Shown: one piece after another, positions 1 to 8,455 of the stretch
Layout: every line of letters begins with the position of its first letter
Position numbering within the stretch: position 1 is the stretch's first letter
Assembly: GCA_900542805.1 (NCBI GenBank)
Contig: UQOW01000004.1
Location: 1-64,000, forward strand
Direction: 5' to 3'
Length of the DNA: 64,000 bases
Source: an uncultured Sutterella sp.
GTDB taxonomy: Bacteria; Pseudomonadota; Gammaproteobacteria; Burkholderiales; Burkholderiaceae_F
Program-made: the position numbers and the translations under genes
The notes under the pieces: generated by a model
What the model was told of the DNA's origin: nothing
Database searches by the model: none
The model's input: the letters and a program-made list of their open reading frames with translations, nothing else

Positions 1-112
1 CCGTCACGTAACTCGACGGCATCGCTAGAAAAATAATGAGACAAAGCAAGGGACCCGCAACTAAGGACCCGTAGCGCATAAGCGCCTGCTTGCCTGACAT
101 TGCGTCAGACAT
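1..112 (-). CDS. SLC13/DASS-type anion transporter, N-terminal fragment (runs off window)
   Basis: Only the first 37 codons are inside the window. The start is an ATG at 112 with a strong AAGGAGG Shine-Dalgarno four bases upstream. The visible peptide has a short basic N-terminus and then a hydrophobic segment beginning GSLVAGPLLCLIIFLAMP, which resembles the first transmembrane helix of sodium/dicarboxylate symporters of the SLC13 family (known pattern: a Gly-x-x-x-Gly-Pro entry into TM1). It is transcribed in the same direction as the alcohol dehydrogenase upstream of it, 190 bases away. The family call rests on one helix only; any polytopic permease is possible. Confidence 0.5.
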   Translation of the reverse strand, partial: MSDAMSGKQALMRYGSLVAGPLLCLIIFLAMPSSYVT

Positions 113-259
113 ACACCCTCCTTAAACTCAACAAAGCAAAGCTATCTAAAAAATTTTTATAAATCAGAACACTGTGAGAAATATTTGCCTTGTACGGGTC
201 GAATCTTACGTCCAACTCCGTAACAACGCTTTCTGACACATTTCTCACTTTAAGCAACA

Positions 260-304
260 AAGAGCCCGCAAAGCAAACTGTTGGTTTTGACTCAGAAGGC
301 TCTT
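260..304 (-). terminator. Weak terminator-like hairpin after the alcohol dehydrogenase
   Basis: A 7-bp inverted repeat (AAGAGCC at 260-266, GGCTCTT at 298-304) overlaps the stop codon of the dehydrogenase. On the minus strand it is followed by a T-rich stretch. The loop is long (31 bases), so it is only a candidate. Confidence 0.35.
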
Positions 305-1472
305 ATGCTGATTTCAGAATCTTGCAAATATCCTCTTTTTGCAAAACGCAGAAATGCCCGATACTACCAAAATGCGTGGCAAGTTCGGAAATTTTTTCAT
401 AAGGAATCTCTTCCTCTACGAGTTCCGCAAGACGACTTGGGAGTCCCAGGAAGGAATAAAAACTTCTCAATTCTTCTATAGCAAGCGTTACAACCTCGGC
501 CTGGGAACTACCCCCTGTCACTCCCATCACGTATCGTGCAAAGCGCACGAACCGCTCGGGATTATATTTCCAAACATACTGCATCCAAGCGGGTGTCAGG
601 ACCGCAAGTCCCTCTCCGTGAACAATTGAGGGATTCCAACCCGAGAGAGCATGTTCTATCGCGTGGCAGGCCCAATCTTCCTCATGTCCCATCCCGAAAA
701 AGCCACAATGCGCAAAACTACCCACAAGACCGATTTGTTCCCAACTTTCCAAATCACTCCAATCTGCTTTGAGTCTCCGGGCACTTTGCATCGTGACCCG
801 AAGAGCTCCTTCACACTCTTCCGTCGTGAACTCGACTCCCTTCGTATTTGTGAAGTACCGCTCAAACACATGACTCATCATGTCTGAAACGCCAGCAGCC
901 ATTTGGCGTTGTGATAATGTCATAAAGACTGTCGGATCCACTATTGACACCCGAGGGCGGATGTTCATCGATTCGCTTCCGGCTCCGTTTTTAATATCTC
1001 CATTGGATATCACACAACGCGCCGATTGCTCTGATCCGGCCGCAGGGATTGTTAATACCGTAGCAATCGGAAGACGAGCCGCTTTGTTGGCTTTCCCGCA
1101 GAAATAGTCCCATACATCTCCCTCGTAGGCCTCTCCCAAAACGCTTGCTTTAGCGGTATCAATGACACTTCCTCCCCCAATAGCCAAAACAGCATCAATT
1201 TTTTCTCGCCGAATAATCTCAATCGTTTCTCGTACAAATTCCACGGTCGGATTTTGGCGGACTCCACCACGTTCTATGCAACGTAATCCCACCTTTCGGC
1301 ACTCGGAGAGAACTCGATTCAACACCCCGGTACGCTTAACGGAACCCCCTCCATAAATTACAAGCACCGAGGCACCGACATCGACTAAGTGGAGAATCTC
1401 TTTCCCGACCCGATCGAGCACGCCCGGACCATAAACAAGTTTTACTGGGTTAAAGTAAGAAAAAGAATTCAT
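303..1472 (-). CDS. Iron-containing alcohol dehydrogenase (butanol dehydrogenase type)
   Basis: A 389-residue group III alcohol dehydrogenase, expected to interconvert an alcohol and an aldehyde with NAD(P)H in the cytoplasm. The N-terminal half carries the dinucleotide-binding signature GGGSVIDTAKA (residues 99-109). The C-terminal helical half has the metal ligands expected for the family: Asp197 and His201 (SDMMSH), His270/274 (CHAIEHALSG) and His285 (HGEGLAVL). Length is normal. It is the last gene of a minus-strand group with a nitrilase and a TRAP transporter, suggesting catabolism of a small imported substrate; the real substrate cannot be read from sequence. A perfect hairpin lies just upstream of its start, and its ribosome binding site is weak (CAGAG). 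Confidence 0.9.
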   Translation of the reverse strand: MNSFSYFNPVKLVYGPGVLDRVGKEILHLVDVGASVLVIYGGGSVKRTGVLNRVLSECRKVGLRCIERGGVRQNPTVEFVRETIEIIRREKIDAVLAIGGGSVIDTAKASVLGEAYEGDVWDYFCGKANKAARLPIATVLTIPAAGSEQSARCVISNGDIKNGAGSESMNIRPRVSIVDPTVFMTLSQRQMAAGVSDMMSHVFERYFTNTKGVEFTTEECEGALRVTMQSARRLKADWSDLESWEQIGLVGSFAHCGFFGMGHEEDWACHAIEHALSGWNPSIVHGEGLAVLTPAWMQYVWKYNPERFVRFARYVMGVTGGSSQAEVVTLAIEELRSFYSFLGLPSRLAELVEEEIPYEKISELATHFGSIGHFCVLQKEDICKILKSA

Positions 1473-1488
1473 GACAAAACTCTGAATT

Positions 1489-1520
1489 CACCCCTTTGCG
1501 TGTTTAATCGCAAAGGGGTG
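1489..1520 (-). other. Perfect 12-bp intercistronic hairpin between nitrilase and dehydrogenase
   Basis: CACCCCTTTGCG (1489-1500) is the exact reverse complement of CGCAAAGGGGTG (1509-1520), with an 8-base loop. On the coding (minus) strand no T-run follows, so it is not a classical terminator for the nitrilase. It sits 26 bases after the nitrilase stop and 16 bases before the dehydrogenase start, where it could stabilise the upstream message, partly terminate, or affect initiation of the dehydrogenase. Confidence 0.7.
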
Positions 1521-1546
1521 TCCTTTTACCTAAGGAAGGGAGAAAG

Positions 1547-2485
1547 TTAATTCTTAATAAGCGTAAGCCCTGTCTTTTCCCGCTCATCAACTACAAGATT
1601 AAAAACATCATGCCGTCCGTAGTGACCGGCCACATCAAAGTCATACTGTCCTTCAGCACGAACCCCCATATCCAAGTCTGCGATGAGCATGCCCTCTTTT
1701 CCGTAAAGAGGTTCGCAGACATATTTTCCAAGGGGGTTTAGTACGGCGCTTCCGCCACGGCACATCACTTCAGGCTCGGAATCAAGTTCCCCCGATTCCA
1801 GTACCTCTTTAGGATACATATCTTTGGTGACATACTGATTGCATCCGATAACAAAGCAACGCCCTTCAATGGCAATGTGTTGCAGTGTTGCCTGCCATGA
1901 ATCACGACTGTCTGCTGTCGGGGCCAGATAAATGTCCACTCCTTTTCCGTACATTGTTGCCCGAAGTAAAGGCATGTAGTTTTCCCAACAGATAACGGCT
2001 CCTAGCCGTCCGAACGGAGTATCCACTGTTGTCAAAGTGCTGCCATCGCCCCGCCCCCAAATAAGTCGCTCAGATCCGGTCGGCATCAATTTGCGGTGTT
2101 TCCCAAGATAGGCGCCGTCTGGTCCGAAAAACGCTACTGTGCAATAAACCGTGCCGCCGTCCTTTTCAATAAGTCCCGTAACAAGGTAAACCTCGTTTTG
2201 GGCAGCAATAGCCGCCAGTTTGTCGCAATCCGGCCCAGGAATTGCTACAGAATTTTCGTAATACAGGCGAAAATCTTTCCTTCCTGCATCCGTTCTCTTG
2301 CCAACATTTGAACCAAAACTCATCCCCCGCGGGTAGCAAGGGATAAAAGCTTCCGGGAAAAGAACCAACTTAGCTCCGGCTTTCGTTGCTTCCGGAACAA
2401 GTCTTGCCATTTTCTCAATTGTCGCGTCTTTGTTAAAGATAACCGGGGCAGTCTGCATGACCGCCACACGCACTGTTTCAGACAT
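1547..2485 (-). CDS. Nitrilase (carbon-nitrogen hydrolase superfamily)
   Basis: A 312-residue enzyme with the Glu-Lys-Cys triad of the nitrilase superfamily: Glu45 in FPEAF, Lys132 in HRKLMPT and Cys166 in VICWENYMPLLRATMY. The CWEN motif with the following MPLLR stretch is typical of true nitrilases (branch 1: nitrile to carboxylate plus ammonia) rather than amidases, but related cyanide hydratases share it. No signal peptide, so cytoplasmic. Start chosen at the ATG with GGAG seven bases upstream. It follows dctM by 20 bases on the minus strand, so it is probably co-transcribed with the TRAP transporter, which may import its substrate or a related acid. Substrate is not determinable. Confidence 0.9.
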   Translation of the reverse strand: MSETVRVAVMQTAPVIFNKDATIEKMARLVPEATKAGAKLVLFPEAFIPCYPRGMSFGSNVGKRTDAGRKDFRLYYENSVAIPGPDCDKLAAIAAQNEVYLVTGLIEKDGGTVYCTVAFFGPDGAYLGKHRKLMPTGSERLIWGRGDGSTLTTVDTPFGRLGAVICWENYMPLLRATMYGKGVDIYLAPTADSRDSWQATLQHIAIEGRCFVIGCNQYVTKDMYPKEVLESGELDSEPEVMCRGGSAVLNPLGKYVCEPLYGKEGMLIADLDMGVRAEGQYDFDVAGHYGRHDVFNLVVDEREKTGLTLIKN

Positions 2486-2505
2486 TATTTATCTCCGTTT
2501 AAAAA

Positions 2506-3780
2506 TTATCCGAGGAAGTTCGCCGTAAAGAGCACGAGTTGGCTCATAAACGTTATCGCCAAGAGAACAACTCCCAATATGCATAGGAACGGTAATGAGT
2601 ATCGAACGACATCCTTGAAGGCAACATCCTTCCGTAAACCATTTGCGACGAAAAGATTGATGCCCAATGGAGGCGTGAGAAGTCCGATTGCCAGATTCAC
2701 AATCATGAGAACCCCGAAGTGAACCGGATCAATTCCAAAAGTTAAGAGAATTGGCAACATGATCGGCCCCAGCAGGATTACCGCAGCATTAACTTCCATA
2801 AGGCATCCCGTAATCAGCAGAATAAGATTCAGGATAAGAAGCATCATGTAAGGCGATGTTGTGAAGCTCGTTAAGTAGTTCGTCACAGCGACCGGAATCT
2901 GTTGGGTTGTCATAATCCAACTCATTGATGCCGCACAGCCGATAATCATCATGACCATAGCCGAAGGTACAGCAGCATCCGCAAAGCACTTAAAAGAGTC
3001 TTTCCAAGTAAGCTCTTTGTAGATGAACTTCCCGACAATAAAACTGTAGACTGTAGCCACAGCCGCTGCCTCGGTCGGCGTGAAGAAGCCCCCGTATATA
3101 CCTCCGAGGATAATGACAGGCATCAAGATGCCCCAACTGGCCTCTTTCAGAGCCTTACCAGGCTCAAGTTTGACGAAATCTTTTGACTTGTACCCATGTC
3201 GGCGACTCACGACATAGCATACAAGCATCATGGCGCAACCCATGAGAATTCCAGGAACAATGCCGCCAGCAAAAAGCTTTCCTATGGAAGCGTTCATCGT
3301 AATGCCGTACGTAACCAAGGGAATCGACGGCGGAATGACAAATCCCGTAGTCCCGGCAGCCGCCATAAGACCGACAGCAAATCGCTTGTCATATCCATCC
3401 TTAATCATGGCTGGAATCATGATTGATCCGATGGCAACGACCGTAGCGGGAGCAGATCCTGAGATAGCCGAAAAGAACATGCTCGCAAGAATCGTTACGA
3501 TGCCAAGACCACCGTAAATATTTCCGACACAGTTTTTGGCCAACATAATCAGCCGTGCTGAAATACCGCCTCGTTCCATCAAAATGCCGGCGATCATAAA
3601 CAGCGGGATTGCCAGAAGGGGGAACGAGTCCATTCCGGTAAAAAGCTTTTGGACAACGATAAACAGCGGAATTCTTCCTTGCAGATAGATTGCCAGAAGC
3701 GCGGCTCCCCCAATACTGAATGCAATAGGTACATTCAAAATAATGAAGGTACCCAACGCAATGAGCAGAATCTCACCCAT
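2506..3780 (-). CDS. dctM: TRAP transporter large permease DctM
   Basis: A 424-residue polytopic membrane protein, the sodium-coupled large subunit of a tripartite TRAP transporter. Family features visible: the N-terminal hydrophobic entry (ALGTFIILNVPIAFSIG), the MAIPLFMIAG-like motif (LLAIPLFMIAGILMERGG), the ISGSAPATVVAIGS segment and the C-terminal LAIGLLTPPLGINLFVA motif that characterises DctM. It overlaps dctQ by 8 bases, indicating translational coupling. The partners dctQ and dctP are directly upstream and the nitrilase is directly downstream. Confidence 0.95.
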   Translation of the reverse strand: MGEILLIALGTFIILNVPIAFSIGGAALLAIYLQGRIPLFIVVQKLFTGMDSFPLLAIPLFMIAGILMERGGISARLIMLAKNCVGNIYGGLGIVTILASMFFSAISGSAPATVVAIGSIMIPAMIKDGYDKRFAVGLMAAAGTTGFVIPPSIPLVTYGITMNASIGKLFAGGIVPGILMGCAMMLVCYVVSRRHGYKSKDFVKLEPGKALKEASWGILMPVIILGGIYGGFFTPTEAAAVATVYSFIVGKFIYKELTWKDSFKCFADAAVPSAMVMMIIGCAASMSWIMTTQQIPVAVTNYLTSFTTSPYMMLLILNLILLITGCLMEVNAAVILLGPIMLPILLTFGIDPVHFGVLMIVNLAIGLLTPPLGINLFVANGLRKDVAFKDVVRYSLPFLCILGVVLLAITFMSQLVLFTANFLG

Positions 3781-4285
3781 GTGTCACCTCCGCTCCTTCC
3801 TGTTTTTTCACCAAGCCATGCGTAACAAGCTCAATAAAAAAATGCACGAACATAAAAGCGCAACCGACAGGAACGGCTAAAAATGCCCACGACATCGGCA
3901 CAAGCATCGCAGGTGTTACCTGACCAGAGTTATCTAATCGGATAAAGTACAAAACTGCCTGCCAAGTCAGAACTCCGGTAAAAACTGTGCAAATCAGAAG
4001 AGAGAGTTTTTCAGCAATGCGTTGCACTGCTTCGGGGAGACAGTGCACAAAAACCTCAACTCCCACATGGGCACCACGGACAATGCCAAGACTTGCCCCA
4101 AAGAAGATTGCCCAGATACTTACGTAGCGTGACAGTTCGTCAGTCCACCCAATTCCGTGACGAATCACAAAGCGTTCAAACATCCCGTAACTAATGACAA
4201 GCGTCATAACGATAAGTAACAGACCGCAAGCAAACACTTCGATTCGAACAAGTCGCTCTTTCAGAGCTAAAAGACTTTGAATCAT
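3773..4285 (-). CDS. dctQ: TRAP transporter small permease DctQ
   Basis: A 170-residue inner-membrane protein with four hydrophobic segments, the usual size and topology of DctQ. The family hallmark W-x-x-E/D-L-x-R-Y is seen as GWTDELSRYVSIWAIFFGAS, followed by RGAHVGVEV. It pairs with DctM, whose start it overlaps, and with the binding protein DctP 93 bases upstream. Its role is to anchor the large subunit and help receive the loaded binding protein. Confidence 0.93.
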   Translation of the reverse strand: MIQSLLALKERLVRIEVFACGLLLIVMTLVISYGMFERFVIRHGIGWTDELSRYVSIWAIFFGASLGIVRGAHVGVEVFVHCLPEAVQRIAEKLSLLICTVFTGVLTWQAVLYFIRLDNSGQVTPAMLVPMSWAFLAVPVGCAFMFVHFFIELVTHGLVKKQEGAEVTHG

Positions 4286-4378
4286 GAAAATCTCGAAAAT
4301 AAGCGGAGCTATTCCTGGAGGGTGAACAACTCCGCAAAGTAGAAAGATGAAGTTACAACGATTAAAATCGCCGACCGA

Positions 4379-5380
4379 TCATTTCGCCGCGTCAACAGCT
4401 TTCATAAAGCGATTGACAATGGCATCTCCAACTGACTTTCGAACCATCTGTTCGGCGCTCTTGGTTGCCTTCTGAAATTGCGCATGTTCTTCCGGAGAGA
4501 GCTCAATGATTGTCAGACCCTTGCTCTTCATAAACTCCTCACCCGATTCACATTGCTTAGCGTTAAGTTCGCGCTCTGTTTTACGCCATAACTTCGCACC
4601 GTCCAGAATAATCTGTTGATGTTTTTTCGAAAGAGAGTTATAAAAATCAGTCGACAACACAAAGATATACGGGGCATACAGGTGCCCTGTTTTAATCATG
4701 TACTTTTGCACTTCGTAAAAGCGCATAGATTGGTTAAGGGCAATTGGATTTTCCTGTCCGTCGACAACTCCCTGCGCAAGCGCTGTGTACAACTCGGCAA
4801 AAGCCATGGGGGTCGGAATTGCTCCCAGCCCGCGAATCATTTCCATATGGACCGGATTCTCCATCACACGCAATTTCAACCCTGCCAAATCCTTAGGCGT
4901 ATGTGCAGCGACCTTCGTTGTGGTGAAATGTCGTAGCCCGTTCTCGCCAAAAACAAGAGCCTTAACACCCATGCGTTTTTCCACAAGACCTAAGAGATAC
5001 TGACCAAACTCCCCGTCCAAAACACGATGTGCATGTTCTGCCTTGGAAAACACAAATGGAATGTCAAAAACCAAAGTTTCTTTCAAAAAGTTAGAAAACG
5101 GCGCATTCGTAATAGTCCCGCATTCCAATGTCCCCATCTGAATGCTCTCGAGCATCTCCCGCTCTCCGCCGAGTTGTGACGCCGGAAATGTTTTAACAAC
5201 AATCTCACCCCCGGTTTTTTCCTCTACATATTTCTTAAATACTTGAGCTGCCTGTTCCAAACGATCCCCCGTCGCCGGACACACATGCCCGAGTTTTAAT
5301 TCAATTGCCGCATTAGCCGCTGTCGGAGTCCACATTGCAATACTCAAGACTGCTGCCGCACAAGCCAAAAGACGCTTCAT
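4379..5380 (-). CDS. dctP: TRAP transporter substrate-binding protein DctP
   Basis: A 333-residue periplasmic solute receptor. A signal peptide is clear (MKRLLACAAAVLSIAM, cleavage near ANAA-IELK). The DctP core is seen in GLKLRVMENPVHMEMIRGLG, where the Arg of LRV normally makes the salt bridge to a carboxylate, and in ALAQGVVDGQENP. The ligand is therefore probably an organic acid. The start follows an AAGGGG Shine-Dalgarno. First gene of the minus-strand operon dctP-dctQ-dctM-nitrilase-dehydrogenase; a LysR gene is divergent on the other side of a 165-base promoter region. Confidence 0.94.
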   Translation of the reverse strand: MKRLLACAAAVLSIAMWTPTAANAAIELKLGHVCPATGDRLEQAAQVFKKYVEEKTGGEIVVKTFPASQLGGEREMLESIQMGTLECGTITNAPFSNFLKETLVFDIPFVFSKAEHAHRVLDGEFGQYLLGLVEKRMGVKALVFGENGLRHFTTTKVAAHTPKDLAGLKLRVMENPVHMEMIRGLGAIPTPMAFAELYTALAQGVVDGQENPIALNQSMRFYEVQKYMIKTGHLYAPYIFVLSTDFYNSLSKKHQQIILDGAKLWRKTERELNAKQCESGEEFMKSKGLTIIELSPEEHAQFQKATKSAEQMVRKSVGDAIVNRFMKAVDAAK

Positions 5381-5489
5381 AAAACCACCCCTTTAGATAT
5401 GAGTAAAACGACACATCTTAAACAAGAAAATTCTCGCTTATTGTTATACAACGCTTTTTGCAAAACGAGGAAAGCATCCGAAATTCAAC

Positions 5490-5519
5490 TTGACTTTCAA
5501 ATGCTACGTCGTACATTAT
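5490..5519 (+). promoter_or_regulatory. Candidate sigma70 promoter of the LysR gene
   Basis: TTGACT (5490-5495, five of six consensus bases) and CATTAT (5514-5519, four of six) are 18 bases apart and lie 26 bases before the regulator start. The region is shared with the divergent TRAP operon, so LysR operators are expected here. Confidence 0.45.
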
Positions 5520-5545
5520 CTGCTACGATTCTTCTCTGTGACTAG

Positions 5546-6484
5546 ATGCATTTACCTACATCTGATATCAGCATGATTAATATAACCACCGCAGATTTAA
5601 ACCTTCTGAGAGTCTTTGTCGTCATTTTTGAAGAAAAAAGCGCAACCAGTGCTGCACAGCGGCTTAACTTGACACAATCGGCGGTTTCCTTAAATCTCCG
5701 TCGTCTTCGTGAGATGTATCAGGATTCTCTCTTTACCCGAACAGGACACGGGCTAGCTCCGACCCTTTTTGCCAATCAGGTCTATCCGCTCGTAAAAGAT
5801 GCTCTGGACCGCTTCACAGCAAGCCTTCAACTCCATGAGAATAAGCAAGCCGAGTTCATGGGACGGACCATCACCATAGGACTATCAGATGACTTTGAGA
5901 TTGCGCTTGGCAAAACCATGATTGAACTGACCAAAGACATCCCGAACTGCACTCGGCTTCATTTTCGTCAGTCCAACTCCAGCGTTGTTGCCGAAATGCT
6001 CCTTGCTCGTTCGATAGACCTGGCAATCACCTCAGGTGGGTGCGCACAAGAAGGTATCACGTTGACAAACATCGGGGAGAGCACTTACGGCTGTCTCGTT
6101 GACCCAGCCACCTTCGACTCAGACACAATGGATTTAGAAACACTTTTAAGGCACGACCATATTATGGTGAGTCGTACTGGATTCTTCGGTATCGTTGACG
6201 ATGTGTTGGTTAGCCGAGGGCTTCGTCGCAGAGTGCGTGCCTCAACATCACACTTTAGCGCTATCCCCTATCTCTTAACAGGAACGGACTGCATTACAAT
6301 CATGCCAGCCCATGCAGCCAAATTTATTGCAAAGACAACACATCTAAAATATTTTCCGGCGCCGATTGATTTCCCATCTTTTAGCGTTTGTCTTGCCTGG
6401 AGAAACTTCTCCCGCAAGGATCAGGTTCTTTCTGATCTTGTTCAACTCTTTCGCACAAAACTCAAAGGAATAATCACAACTTAA
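5546..6484 (+). CDS. LysR-family transcriptional regulator
   Basis: A 312-residue LysR regulator. The N-terminal winged helix-turn-helix is clear (LNLLRVFVVIFEEKSATSAA, then LNLTQSAVSLNLRRLRE and LFTRTGHGLAPT), followed by a periplasmic-binding-protein-like effector domain from about residue 100. An alternative start is the ATG at 5573 (Met10), which would put the HTH at the usual distance from the N-terminus; neither start has an obvious Shine-Dalgarno. It is divergent from the TRAP/nitrilase/dehydrogenase operon, the classical arrangement for local control by LysR proteins, so it probably senses the transported compound. It ends convergently with ihfA at a shared terminator. Confidence 0.93.
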   Translation: MHLPTSDISMINITTADLNLLRVFVVIFEEKSATSAAQRLNLTQSAVSLNLRRLREMYQDSLFTRTGHGLAPTLFANQVYPLVKDALDRFTASLQLHENKQAEFMGRTITIGLSDDFEIALGKTMIELTKDIPNCTRLHFRQSNSSVVAEMLLARSIDLAITSGGCAQEGITLTNIGESTYGCLVDPATFDSDTMDLETLLRHDHIMVSRTGFFGIVDDVLVSRGLRRRVRASTSHFSAIPYLLTGTDCITIMPAHAAKFIAKTTHLKYFPAPIDFPSFSVCLAWRNFSRKDQVLSDLVQLFRTKLKGIITT

Positions 6485-6515
6485 ATCTTCTGTCACAAGT
6501 CGAGAATAAGCTTAC

Positions 6516-6544
6516 AAAAAACCTCCCTATTTCAGCTAGGGAGG
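6516..6544 (-). terminator. Intrinsic terminator shared by ihfA and the LysR gene
   Basis: An 8-bp perfect stem (CCTCCCTA 6522-6529, TAGGGAGG 6537-6544) with a 7-base loop. On the minus strand six T residues follow (6521-6516), making a strong terminator for ihfA; on the plus strand the tail is only weakly T-rich. Confidence 0.85.
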
Positions 6545-6580
6545 CTTTGCCCGGTTCTAGGATGCCTTTGTGTGACTGAC

Positions 6581-6940
6581 TTAGCGGCTTCGTGATTCGG
6601 TTTCCGGTAAATCCTTCGTGGCATCACGCATCAGGGGTGCCGGCGTAAAAATGACAACGCGCCGAGCTTGAATTTCGTGATTGACAAGCGTGCGCGGGTT
6701 CCGTCCCGGACGAGCACGCTTATCGCGGAGTTCGAACGTCCCGAAATTAGAAAACTTCAAACCGCGTCCCTGCTCCATCGCCAGGACCATTTCGTCGAAC
6801 ATCGTATCGATGATTTCCATCGCGTCACTGCGCGAGCACGTGATACGCTCCATCACGGCTTCGGCCAAAACAATCTTCGTTATGGTCGATTTCCCGATTG
6901 TAATGTGCTTGAATCGACGGTCAATAAACTCTGTATTCAT
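6581..6940 (-). CDS. ihfA: Integration host factor alpha-like DNA-bending protein
   Basis: A 119-residue HU/IHF family protein. Helices 1 and 2 are followed by the KFSNFGTFELRDKRARPGRN segment of the family and a beta-arm ending QARRVVIFTPAPLM; the ARRVVxFxP pattern is typical of the alpha subunit of IHF, which bends DNA as a heterodimer with IhfB. The N-terminus has about 12 extra residues and the C-terminus an acidic/basic tail, both outside the core. It appears monocistronic with its own terminator. It could instead be a divergent HU-like paralog. Confidence 0.85.
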   Translation of the reverse strand: MNTEFIDRRFKHITIGKSTITKIVLAEAVMERITCSRSDAMEIIDTMFDEMVLAMEQGRGLKFSNFGTFELRDKRARPGRNPRTLVNHEIQARRVVIFTPAPLMRDATKDLPETESRSR

Positions 6941-7001
6941 TCTCTTCCCCTATGTGGAATCTGTCATTTTAAACGGAAGACTTCTCGCTTTACTTTCCGT
7001 T

Positions 7002-8333
7002 TTACTGTTTTTTCGTCGGTTGCGCCGTTGCAACCGGTGCCGTGACGCGTTTTGCCAACACTTTGTCGATATGTAACCCTTGCATCGATGTGACTTCAAA
7101 ACGCCAATCCTTCCAAACGACAACATCGCCGAGCTTGGGAACCCGCTCCAAAAGCAACATGAGCATGCCCGCGAGTGTGTTGTAGTGCGCGTTTTCTTCC
7201 TCGGGCAATTCCATGATTTCCAGCTCGTCTTTTAATTCGGGCACAGCGATTGTGCCGTCCAAAATCCAAGAGCCGTCGGCGCGCGAAACGGCATCGGGCT
7301 CGTCGTTGGCCTCCGGTTTAAATTCCCCGGCGATGGTTTCGAGTAAATCACGCGGCGTCACAAGTCCGACCACTTCCCCGTACTCATCGACAACCAAAGA
7401 AAGAGGCGCATTCGTTTGCTTAAAGTGTTCTAAAAGCTCCAATCCCGAGATAGATTCGGGAACAAACGTGGCCTGAGAAATACACTTTTCGATATCCATC
7501 TCGGATTTATTGACGAGTTGTCTTAAGACAGAGCGCGTTGTGCAATACCCGAGAACGTGATTAAAGTCCCCGCGAATGACAACAAGTCTGGAACGCGGAG
7601 AGGCCAAAATCTTGGCAATACTTTTTTCCTTGGGGTCATCCAAATCGATAAATTCAATATCGCAACGCGGCGTCATAACCGTTGCGGCGAGTCTGTCGTC
7701 GAGACCGAAAACGTTTTTGACCATGTCGCTTTCGTTTTCTTCAATCACGCCGTTTTCTTCACCCTCTTGTAGCAGGGCGTGAATCTCCTCTTCGGTCATG
7801 TCGTCTTTTTGGGCCTTCTCAAGACCGAACGGCTTTAAGAGGACCTCGGTCGAGACAGCAAGCAACTTGACAAACGGGGCCATCAGAAGCGCGAAAACGC
7901 TCAAAGGACGGGCCACACGGCAGGCAACGGACTCGGCGCACGATTGACCGAGGCGCTTAGGAACGAGTTCGCCTAAAACAATGGAAAAATACGTCACTAA
8001 AACGACAACGACAGCCAGACCGATGATGTGTGCGTATTCGGCATGCATACCGAAGCGCACGAGAGAGGCCGTAATAGGCTCGGCCAATGCCGACTCACCG
8101 ACAATACCCGACAAAATACCGATGGAAGTAATTCCCACCTGAATCGTGGAAAAGGCTCGCGTCGGATCGGACTGGATTTTCATCACGCGCTCGGCGCGTG
8201 TATCACCCTCGTCGGCCCAAACCGTCAGCTTAGCTTTACGACTGACAACCAAGGCGATTTCGCTCATCGCAAAAACGCCGTTTAGGAAAATGAGAACCAG
8301 TAAAAAGACAAACGTTCCGAAGTCAAAGTTCAT
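7002..8333 (-). CDS. CorC/HlyC-family membrane protein (CNNM, CBS pair, transporter-associated domain)
   Basis: A 443-residue protein with the standard architecture: an N-terminal CNNM (DUF21) domain with several membrane helices (FLNGVFAMSEIALVVSRKAK is the signature; MSE..L..SR is conserved), two CBS domains in the middle (MTPRCDIEFIDLDD and VVDEYGEVVGLVTPRDLLE) and the C-terminal CorC_HlyC domain (residues about 350-430). Family members export magnesium or cobalt, or regulate such transport; the older name hemolysin is misleading. It is 122 bases downstream of the aminotransferase on the same strand with no clear terminator between, so co-transcription is possible. Confidence 0.9.
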   Translation of the reverse strand: MNFDFGTFVFLLVLIFLNGVFAMSEIALVVSRKAKLTVWADEGDTRAERVMKIQSDPTRAFSTIQVGITSIGILSGIVGESALAEPITASLVRFGMHAEYAHIIGLAVVVVLVTYFSIVLGELVPKRLGQSCAESVACRVARPLSVFALLMAPFVKLLAVSTEVLLKPFGLEKAQKDDMTEEEIHALLQEGEENGVIEENESDMVKNVFGLDDRLAATVMTPRCDIEFIDLDDPKEKSIAKILASPRSRLVVIRGDFNHVLGYCTTRSVLRQLVNKSEMDIEKCISQATFVPESISGLELLEHFKQTNAPLSLVVDEYGEVVGLVTPRDLLETIAGEFKPEANDEPDAVSRADGSWILDGTIAVPELKDELEIMELPEEENAHYNTLAGMLMLLLERVPKLGDVVVWKDWRFEVTSMQGLHIDKVLAKRVTAPVATAQPTKKQ

Positions 8334-8455
8334 TAAAAGTCTTTAATTAACAAACGTAAAAGGACCGAAAGTATATCAACTTTCCTTAAATTGCGCGCAG
8401 ACGTTTTCTCCCGGAACGCACTGTCCCGAGCGATCGATCTTCCTTGCCTTTGGTC

